Source: Alphaproteobacteria bacterium (GTDB lineage Bacteria; Pseudomonadota; Alphaproteobacteria; RS24). From it: a stretch of DNA of 5,729 bases. The notes under the pieces are model-generated. The model did not search any database and was not told the DNA's origin. It was given only the letters and a program-made list of their open reading frames with translations. This document shows, in pieces, positions 1 to 4,971 of the stretch (position 1 is its first letter; each line of letters starts with the position of its first letter). The stretch spans positions 1-5,729 of the forward strand of contig JAAOIL010000180.1 in NCBI GenBank assembly GCA_015163825.1, read 5' to 3'. The position numbers and the translations under genes were made by a program.

Positions 1-252
1 AGCAAGCCCAATCCCGGTTTTTATACGATGAGCGAAAATGAACTCTGCCTTGTTTTCAAAATGGGTAAAATACCCAATCCGCGTGGGGCAAGAAACATCC
101 GCCAGACCATAAACGAGCCACGCAGTATACACAGCCGCAAACCCGAAGCAGTCCGAAAGGGCATTGAAGATATGTTTCCCGACCAAAAGAAAATAGAATT
201 ATTTGCACGCAAAAAAACCAAAGGGTGGCGTTGCTGGGGTAATGAACTATAA
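1..252 (+). CDS. MT-A70 family adenine-N6 DNA methyltransferase, C-terminal fragment
   Basis: The reading frame is open from base 1 to the TAA at 250-252, so this is the 3' end of a gene that starts outside the window (83 visible residues). The visible part matches the conserved C-terminal half of MT-A70-type methyltransferases. It has a GFYT..(N)E..L.F region (residues 6-20), an IRQ...PRSIHSRKPEAV block (about 42-57), and the ending ELFARKKTKGWRCWGNE (about 65-82), which corresponds to the family's typical ELFAR...GW..WGNE end. These enzymes transfer a methyl group from S-adenosylmethionine to adenine N6, usually in DNA in bacteria and phages. The catalytic DPPW motif should lie upstream and cannot be seen. 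The ATG at base 28 lies inside the conserved region and is not the start. The gene converges on dnaE with 4 bases between the stops. Whether it is a solitary modification enzyme, prophage-derived or part of a restriction system cannot be judged here. Confidence 0.85.
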   Translation, partial: SKPNPGFYTMSENELCLVFKMGKIPNPRGARNIRQTINEPRSIHSRKPEAVRKGIEDMFPDQKKIELFARKKTKGWRCWGNEL

Positions 253-267
253 ACCGCTACACGGTTT
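251..267. terminator. Short hairpin between converging gene ends, possible weak bidirectional terminator
   Basis: AAACCG (251-256) and CGGTTT (262-267) form a perfect 6-bp inverted repeat with a 5-base loop. The structure overlaps the methyltransferase stop (250-252) and contains the dnaE stop (257-259). The A/T ends of the stem would give a few U residues on either strand. There is no long T run beyond the stem and the G+C core is only 3 pairs, so a strong intrinsic terminator is not supported. Confidence 0.3.
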
Positions 268-3200
268 CAACATGAATTCCTGGAATTGATTTTAATGCCC
301 CCGTAATGCGGGGATTGATATTATATCTGTCTGGCAGTTCTAACTCTACATCACCAGCGACATTACCTTGTATTGTGATATGCACCATACCACCCTTTTT
401 CTTGGAATCGGTTATGCGACCTTCGTCTAATTGTGATTTTATGGTCTTGTAAATCTGCGTATCCCGATTGCTGACAAAAATACGCAAGCCCGTTTCATTA
501 TTCTCGCTCAACCTATCAATAGAGCGCACCGAACTGGCGGTTAAACGCAAACTGCCTTCTTGCCCATTTATGCTTTCGCTTGTGTCTATATCCACACCGA
601 CGACAACAAGATTTCCCTCTTCCAAAATCTCTCGTGATTGCGATAGCACTTCGGAGAATATGGTGATTTCAAACTGCCCGCCTTCATCAGATAGGCTAAC
701 AAAAGCAAAGGCATTGCCGCGTTTGCTCTTGCGTTCTTGTTTTTTGATAACCGCCCCCGCCATCAATATCTTCTTTGATGTTTGTTGCGCTAACTTATCC
801 GACATAATCACATGATTGCGGTCTAGCAATGTTTTATATTCATCAAGCGGATGCCCCGATAAGAAAAAGCCGATGGCTTCAAACTCGTAATTAAGGCGCA
901 ACGTTGTGGCCCATGCGGGTGTGTCGGGCAGATGCAATTCATTTTGCTCACCGCCTTCGCCATTGAACATATTTTCCTGTTGGGTTTCGCGCTCATATTG
1001 CGAAGCACCTGCTTCTCCCAATAAATGCTCTATACCATTGAGGAGTTTGGCACGGTTCGGTTCCAGACTATCCAATGCCCCCGCCTTAATAAGGTTTTCT
1101 AACAAACGCCGATTTAACCCGATGCCCCCGATGCGTTGAACGAAATCAATCAGCGATTTATATTTGCCATTCGTCTCGCGCTCCTCCACCAGCATTTCCA
1201 TTGACCCACTGCCAACATTGCGAATAGCCGAAAGGGCATAGGTAATCTCATCTTCCTTCACCCCGAAACGAACCAATGACCGATTAACATCGGGGGACGC
1301 AAGGCGAATATCCCGCCCCGCCCTCGCAGCATCTTGACGGAATACATTCAGCTTCTCGGTGCGTTCGTAATCTAGCGTCATAGAAGCGGCATAAAATGCC
1401 AATGGGAAATTGGCTTTCAAATATGCCGTCTGATAGGCAATCAAAGCATAAGCCGCCGCATGGCTTTTGTTGAAACCATAACCCGCAAATTTTTTCACCA
1501 AATCATAAATATCAGACGCTTTGCGTTTTTCAACACCATTGGCAATCGCCCCCTCTATGAACCGCGCCTTTTGTGCATCCATTCCTGATTGATCTTTTTT
1601 ACCCATAGCACGGCGTAATAAATCTGCCTCGCCAAGCGAATAGCCCGATAAAGTTTGCGCTATCTGCATCACTTGTTCCTGATAAATAATCACGCCATAA
1701 GTTTCTTTCAATAATGGCTCTAATGTGGGGTGGAGATAATCTGGTTCAACATCGCCCCGCTTGACCGAATTATAAAGCGGGATATTCTCCATCGGACCCG
1801 GACGATAAAGCGAAACCAACGCAATAATATCCTCAAACCCATCAACCTGCATATTGCGCAAAGCATCGCGCATACCAGAACCTTCTAGCTGGAAAACACC
1901 AATCGTATCGCCGTCTCGCAATAGAGCAAATGTCTTGGCGTCATCAAAAGGTAGGGCAAGCATATCGGGGCGGTCGGCTTCGGGTAAAAGTTCAAGGGTG
2001 CGCTCTATCACCGTTAAAGTTTTTAGCCCCAGAAAGTCAAACTTCACCAACCCCGCCTTTTCAACCCATTTCATATTGAATTGCGTCACCGCCATCTCTG
2101 ATTTGGGGTCGCTATAAAGCGGAATGAGTTCGTGCAATGGCCTATCGGCAATCACCACACCCGCCGCATGGGTAGACGCATGGCGATATAGACCCTCTAA
2201 TTTTAGGCTAATATCCATCATCTGTCGCACTTGCTCATCACCCTCTTGTTCTTCACGCAAACGTGGTTCGCTCGCCAGCGCCTGCGCCAATGTGCTAGGC
2301 GCAGCAGGGTTATTCGGAATCATTTTGCAAATTCTATCCACCTGATTATACGGCAACTGCAAGACCCGCCCGACATCACGCAACACCGCCCGCGCCTGCA
2401 ACTTGCCAAATGTAATGATTTGCGCAACCTTATCTGCCCCATAACGTTCTTGCACATAACGAATAACCTCATCACGGCGCGACTGGCAAAAATCAATATC
2501 AAAGTCAGGCATAGAAACACGTTCCGGATTCAAAAACCGCTCAAACAGAAGATTGAAGCGCAGCGGATCCAAATCTGTAATCGTTAGCGCCCACGCCACC
2601 ACAGAACCCGCACCCGAACCACGACCAGGCCCTACCGCTATCGATTGACGCTTCGCCCACTGAATAAAATCCGCCACGATTAAGAAATACCCCGCAAAAC
2701 CCATATTATTAATAACATCTAACTCAAAATCTAGGCGGTCGTAATAGTCTTGCTCGGCTTTGGTGATGGGGCTGGTCTTCAATCGCTCCGCCAGACCCGC
2801 TTTCGCTTGCGCCCGTAACTCTGCCGCCTCGTCCGCCACCCCGAAATTAGGCAACATCGGCGGCGCCGTCATCGGGCGATACGCACAACGTTTGGCAATC
2901 TCTATCGTATTCTCTAAGGCTTCGGGTAAATCCGCAAAAAGAGTGCACATCTCCTGTGCCGATTTCAAACAATGATCGGGCGTGTAATGACGACGCTCTT
3001 GTGTCGTCACATAGGTGCTGTCCGCTATGCAAATAAGAGCATCATGCGCATTATAATCATCAGGGGAGGCAAAAAGTGTCTGGTTGGTTGCCACCAAAGG
3101 CACATCATTCGTATAGGCGAAGTCTAATAATGCCGCCTCAATTTCAGGGTCTGTGACGTTGCTATAGCGCTGTAGTTCTACATAAAGATTATCAGTAAAT

Positions 3201-3679
3201 GTATTGTTTAATAAAGAAAAAATTTCTTTTGATTGCCGCGTTTGCTGCATAGCAAGAACTGAATCTATGATACCATTGCGACCACCGGTGAGGCAGATAA
3301 GACCCGCCGCATGCGTCTGCAATACAGCGGGGGTGATACCCACCTTCCCCGCCTTGCCACCGTGCAAGTGGGCATGGCTGACTAATGCCAGTAAATTACG
3401 ATAGCCCTCGTCATTTTTGGCATAAAGAGCTATATCCCCGCCAATTTCATCTTCGGCATTCCATATCAGGTGCAAAGTCGCCCCAATAATCGGCTGCACC
3501 CCCTTATGGGCTAGGGCTTCGGAAAACTCCAGCGCCCCGAATAGGTTGTCCCTATCCGTAATCCCCATAGCGGGCATCGTGCTAGAAACAGCCTCCTCCG
3601 CCAGAGCATCTATCGTCAAGGCACTCTCTAGCAGAGAATAACTGCTTTGGATTCGCAGGTGAATGAACTTAGGCTCCAT
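257..3679 (-). CDS. dnaE: DNA polymerase III alpha subunit (replicative DnaE1 type)
   Basis: Catalytic subunit of the replicative DNA polymerase, 1140 residues, a normal length for DnaE. Domains in order: PHP domain (about 1-270, starting FIHLRIQSSYSLLESA); palm with GPGRGSGAGS (350-359) and the metal-binding PDFDIDF (391-397; D392 and D394 correspond to E. coli D401 and D403); third catalytic aspartate D548 in VKFDFLGLKTLT; fingers with GVFQLEGSGM (594-603), SLYRPGPMENIP (623-634) and FAGYGFNKSHAAAYA (731-745); helix-hairpin-helix region (about 842-870); clamp-binding motif QENMF (901-905), like E. coli QADMF; OB fold (about 968-1055); C-terminal tau-binding-type domain (about 1063-1140). 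The clamp motif and the C-terminal domain argue for DnaE1 rather than the SOS polymerase DnaE2/ImuC. The PHP metal ligands are largely replaced (R9, Q11, R43, L202), so the PHP domain is probably not a nuclease. The ATG at 3677-3679 is the only plausible start after the in-frame TAG at 3704-3706. Its Shine-Dalgarno is weak (GTGGGGTA), so coupling to the small gene 24 bases upstream is possible. Confidence 0.98.
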   Translation of the reverse strand: MEPKFIHLRIQSSYSLLESALTIDALAEEAVSSTMPAMGITDRDNLFGALEFSEALAHKGVQPIIGATLHLIWNAEDEIGGDIALYAKNDEGYRNLLALVSHAHLHGGKAGKVGITPAVLQTHAAGLICLTGGRNGIIDSVLAMQQTRQSKEIFSLLNNTFTDNLYVELQRYSNVTDPEIEAALLDFAYTNDVPLVATNQTLFASPDDYNAHDALICIADSTYVTTQERRHYTPDHCLKSAQEMCTLFADLPEALENTIEIAKRCAYRPMTAPPMLPNFGVADEAAELRAQAKAGLAERLKTSPITKAEQDYYDRLDFELDVINNMGFAGYFLIVADFIQWAKRQSIAVGPGRGSGAGSVVAWALTITDLDPLRFNLLFERFLNPERVSMPDFDIDFCQSRRDEVIRYVQERYGADKVAQIITFGKLQARAVLRDVGRVLQLPYNQVDRICKMIPNNPAAPSTLAQALASEPRLREEQEGDEQVRQMMDISLKLEGLYRHASTHAAGVVIADRPLHELIPLYSDPKSEMAVTQFNMKWVEKAGLVKFDFLGLKTLTVIERTLELLPEADRPDMLALPFDDAKTFALLRDGDTIGVFQLEGSGMRDALRNMQVDGFEDIIALVSLYRPGPMENIPLYNSVKRGDVEPDYLHPTLEPLLKETYGVIIYQEQVMQIAQTLSGYSLGEADLLRRAMGKKDQSGMDAQKARFIEGAIANGVEKRKASDIYDLVKKFAGYGFNKSHAAAYALIAYQTAYLKANFPLAFYAASMTLDYERTEKLNVFRQDAARAGRDIRLASPDVNRSLVRFGVKEDEITYALSAIRNVGSGSMEMLVEERETNGKYKSLIDFVQRIGGIGLNRRLLENLIKAGALDSLEPNRAKLLNGIEHLLGEAGASQYERETQQENMFNGEGGEQNELHLPDTPAWATTLRLNYEFEAIGFFLSGHPLDEYKTLLDRNHVIMSDKLAQQTSKKILMAGAVIKKQERKSKRGNAFAFVSLSDEGGQFEITIFSEVLSQSREILEEGNLVVVGVDIDTSESINGQEGSLRLTASSVRSIDRLSENNETGLRIFVSNRDTQIYKTIKSQLDEGRITDSKKKGGMVHITIQGNVAGDVELELPDRYNINPRITGALKSIPGIHVETV

Positions 3680-3703
3680 TACCCCACATTGCGTGGATTC
3701 GCA

Positions 3704-3826
3704 CTAACCCGCAAGGGCTTCGCCGATAGTACTCCACAGCAAAATGACATAGCCAAGCCCGATAAGCGCCCCCATCGCGAATATATCTTCCAGCATTTCT
3801 TTCATTTGTGTTTTCTTAGTCATCAT
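3704..3826 (-). CDS. Small predicted membrane protein, 40 residues, upstream of dnaE
   Basis: This short frame runs from ATG at 3824-3826 to TAG at 3704-3706. The product starts MMTKKTQMKEMLEDIF and continues as an uncharged hydrophobic stretch at about 15-35, with AMGALIGLGYVILLW at 17-31, ending GEALAG. This suggests one membrane helix with a short lysine-bearing N-terminus that also contains an amphipathic KEMLED segment. A strong purine-rich ribosome binding site (AAAGGAAG, 3829-3836) lies 4 bases from the first ATG, counted from AGGA, and 7 bases from the second (3821-3823), so either may be used. The gene lies 24 bases before dnaE on the same strand and is the first open frame after a candidate promoter and LexA box. 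I do not recognise the family. By size, membrane nature and predicted SOS control it recalls the SOS division-inhibitor peptide SidA of Caulobacter, but no homology can be claimed. It could also be a leader peptide that couples translation of dnaE. Confidence 0.66.
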   Translation of the reverse strand: MMTKKTQMKEMLEDIFAMGALIGLGYVILLWSTIGEALAG

Positions 3827-3828
3827 CG

Positions 3829-3836
3829 CTTCCTTT
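3829..3836 (-). promoter_or_regulatory. Shine-Dalgarno site of the 40-residue gene
   Basis: Read leftward, AAAGGAAG precedes a tandem ATG ATG. The AGGA core is 4 bases from the first ATG and 7 from the second. It is clearly better than the site in front of dnaE and is one of the main reasons to accept the small frame as a gene. Confidence 0.65.
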
Positions 3837-3852
3837 CTCTATATTTTTAGAT

Positions 3853-3867
3853 GTTCCCTTTTTGTTC
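3853..3867 (-). promoter_or_regulatory. Candidate LexA (SOS) box, GTTC-N7-GTTC
   Basis: GTTC at 3853-3856 and GTTC at 3864-3867 are separated by exactly 7 T-rich bases. Read leftward this is GAAC-N7-GAAC. The direct repeat GTTC-N7-GTTC is the established LexA operator of alphaproteobacteria. It lies 14 bases downstream of the leftward TTGACA and ends 26 bases before the small gene's first ATG, so it covers the likely -10 and transcription start, where a repressor site belongs. A manual scan of both strands found no other copy in the window. LexA binding itself is inferred. Confidence 0.62.
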
Positions 3868-3881
3868 TAGTTTGAGATAAA

Positions 3882-3887
3882 TGTCAA
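3882..3887 (-). promoter_or_regulatory. Candidate -35 element of the small gene-dnaE promoter
   Basis: Read leftward this is a perfect TTGACA (in context CGCTTGACATTT). A convincing -10 at 16-18 bases is not visible: that position reads CAAAAA or similar, inside the candidate LexA box. A second possible leftward promoter further upstream is TTTACC (3915-3920) with TAAAAT (3894-3899), but its spacer is short at 15 bases. The assignment rests on the consensus -35 and its position upstream of the operator. Confidence 0.45.
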
Positions 3888-3902
3888 GCGTTTATTTTAT
3901 GG

Positions 3903-3932
3903 TTGATTTCTGGGGGTAAATTTCTTTATACA
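3903..3932 (+). promoter_or_regulatory. Candidate rightward promoter for the 90-residue gene
   Basis: TTGATT (3903-3908) and TATACA (3927-3932) are separated by 18 bases and lie about 95 bases before the ATG at 4028. A second candidate nearer the gene is TTGAAT (3941-3946) with ATATTA (3964-3969) and a 17-base spacer. In this AT-rich DNA such matches arise easily, and the two cannot be told apart by eye. Confidence 0.35.
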
Positions 3933-3934
3933 AT

Positions 3935-3951
3935 TTTTAATTGAATTAAAA
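3935..3951. repeat. Perfect 17-base palindrome, possible operator
   Basis: TTTTAATT and AATTAAAA are perfect inverted copies around a central G. The site lies between the two candidate rightward -35/-10 pairs, overlaps the -35 of the second and lies about 50 bases upstream of the leftward TTGACA. The form suits a dimeric regulator, but its pure A/T arms make a chance origin more likely than for a mixed sequence. Confidence 0.4.
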
Positions 3952-4015
3952 TAAACTTTCCCCATATTAGACATGACCGCTCTTAAGCATTTTGCGAGGG
4001 GGTTTGTGTCATAAG

Positions 4016-4021
4016 AAAGGA
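4016..4021 (+). promoter_or_regulatory. Shine-Dalgarno site of the 90-residue gene
   Basis: AAAGGA lies 6 bases before the ATG at 4028-4030. It decides the start: the longer frame opening with TTG at 3992 would place this site inside the coding region. Confidence 0.65.
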
Positions 4022-4027
4022 AATACA

Positions 4028-4300
4028 ATGTCAAAATCAAATAAAAAAGATGCCGCTATAGTAGGCGTAGCAACAGGTGGCACAGCGGCGGCTAGCATCG
4101 GTATCGCACAAGCGGCTGGTCTTAGTGCAATAACCCATTCATCAGGGGCAGCAATTATAACGACGGTCACTGGCAAAACGATGGTAGGCACATTAGGCAC
4201 CCTCGCTGCGGGTACATTAGCCGCCCCCGTGACAGCTGTCGCTACTGTAGCAGTTGTCAGTGGTGGTTTATTTTATCTCTACAAAAAACTGACCAACTAA
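4028..4300 (+). CDS. Gly/Ala-rich hydrophobic small protein, glycine-zipper-like, unknown function
   Basis: This 90-residue product starts MSKSNKKDA and ends LFYLYKKLTN. Between them it is almost free of charge (only K50) and very rich in Gly, Ala, Thr and Val. Small-residue spacings typical of glycine-zipper membrane helices recur (G13-G17, and G54, G57 and G62). Hydrophobic stretches at about 9-36, 41-62 and 64-85 suggest two or three packed membrane helices. There is no clear signal peptide cleavage site and no Cys or Trp. Known proteins of this style include small pore-forming or membrane-inserting peptides, and the pattern loosely recalls Ifi-6-16/ISG12-type proteins; this is a resemblance only. 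The ATG is chosen because of the Shine-Dalgarno site 6 bases upstream. The gene runs against its neighbours, sits between lolD and dnaE, which are often adjacent in alphaproteobacteria, and overlaps the lolD stop by 4 bases. This suggests a later insertion. I do not recognise the family. Confidence 0.72.
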   Translation: MSKSNKKDAAIVGVATGGTAAASIGIAQAAGLSAITHSSGAAIITTVTGKTMVGTLGTLAAGTLAAPVTAVATVAVVSGGLFYLYKKLTN

Positions 4301-4971
4301 GCGATAGTGCCATTTTCTAATTTGATGGTGCGGGTGGCGGCGGAAGCGAATGCCAGATCGTGGGTCGCCACGAGAATTGCAACATTGGTTTCTGCCGCCA
4401 TCTCTGCCAGCAAGTCCGTAATAGATTTGGCGGCTTCTCCATCTAAATTGCCTGTCGGTTCATCGGCAAGAATGATATTTGGTTTATTCACCAGCGCTCG
4501 TGCCAGGGCGACTCTTTGTTGTTCCCCGCCCGATAATTGAGACGGCAAATGCGAAGCACGTGCCGCAAGCCCTAGCCTTGCCAACAAAGCGTGTGCGGCA
4601 TCCATAGCCGTTGCTTTTGTCACCCCTGCGATACGCGCGGCGATAGCGATATTCTCTACCGCAGAAAACTCTGGCAATAGATTATGAAACTGATAGACAA
4701 AACCGATATGTTGTTGCCGCAAAAGTGTGCGCTCTGCATCATTATCGGGGGCGATGGATGTGCCCGCAATAAAAATCTCGCCAGCATTGGGTTGCGCTAA
4801 CAGCCCCGCCACATGCAGCAATGAAGATTTGCCCGACCCGGAACGACCGAGCAATGCCACCATCTCCCCCGCCGCGAGGGATAAATCCACCCCTTTTAAG
4901 ATTGCCAGTGTTTTGCCATCTGCTTCACCAAACGACACACAGATATTGCGGAGTTCAAGAACACTACTCAT
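4297..4971 (-). CDS. lolD: Lipoprotein-releasing ABC transporter ATPase LolD
   Basis: This 224-residue cytoplasmic ATPase powers the Lol ABC complex that extracts lipoproteins from the inner membrane for transfer to LolA. Visible motifs are Walker A GRSGSGKS (42-49), Q-loop Q94 within GFVYQFHNLLPEFSAVEN (90-107; this extended block is characteristic of LolD), ABC signature LSGGEQQR (146-153), Walker B IILADE (166-171), D-loop GNLD (174-177) and H-loop H204. Length is normal for LolD. The ATG at 4969-4971 is preferred to the in-frame ATG at 5005-5007: it overlaps the permease stop as ATGAGTAG, with a GGAGG 9 bases upstream, which implies translational coupling. FtsE and MacB-type ATPases are the alternatives; the permease partner and the QFHNLLPEF block favour LolD. 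Its end overlaps the stop of the convergent 90-residue gene and no terminator follows, so transcripts could run antisense through that gene toward dnaE. Confidence 0.95.
   Translation of the reverse strand: MSSVLELRNICVSFGEADGKTLAILKGVDLSLAAGEMVALLGRSGSGKSSLLHVAGLLAQPNAGEIFIAGTSIAPDNDAERTLLRQQHIGFVYQFHNLLPEFSAVENIAIAARIAGVTKATAMDAAHALLARLGLAARASHLPSQLSGGEQQRVALARALVNKPNIILADEPTGNLDGEAAKSITDLLAEMAAETNVAILVATHDLAFASAATRTIKLENGTIA

Larger units (their letters stand above)
3827..4027. other. AT-rich divergent intergenic region
   Basis: This 201-base non-coding stretch lies between the leftward small gene plus dnaE and the rightward 90-residue gene. It is visibly more AT-rich than the flanking coding DNA. 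It holds the leftward -35-like TTGACA, the GTTC-N7-GTTC repeat, a perfect 17-base palindrome, candidate rightward promoters and the ribosome binding sites of both flanking genes. I see no tRNA, long repeat or strong terminator in it. Confidence 0.8.

Noticed and set aside
28..252. Treating the ATG at base 28 as the start of a 74-residue protein
   Set aside because: The frame continues upstream to base 1 with residues fitting the MT-A70 family, so this is the end of a longer gene.
1854..2587. Several rightward frames of 70-118 codons opposite dnaE
   Set aside because: They are antisense shadows of a well-conserved gene, with low-complexity, Ser/Arg-rich products and no start signals.
2604..2619. 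GAAC repeat inside dnaE resembling a second LexA box
   Set aside because: The spacing is 8, not 7, and it lies inside coding sequence.
257..3679. Polymerase as the SOS mutagenesis enzyme DnaE2/ImuC because of the nearby LexA box
   Set aside because: The clamp motif QENMF, the C-terminal tau-binding-type domain, the length and the lolD neighbourhood all fit replicative DnaE1; no imuA or imuB is next to it.
3647..3850. Rightward 67-codon frame over the dnaE start and upstream region
   Set aside because: It lies antisense to the dnaE start and the better-supported 40-codon gene, and shows no ribosome binding site or recognisable product.
3971..4012. ATGAC/GTCAT pairing in the leader of the hydrophobic gene as a possible RNA switch
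   Set aside because: There are only 5 pairs across a 30-base loop, with no recognisable riboswitch pattern.
3992..4027. TTG at 3992 as start of the hydrophobic protein
   Set aside because: The ATG at 4028 has a well-spaced AAAGGA, and the added 12 residues are not hydrophobic or otherwise supported.
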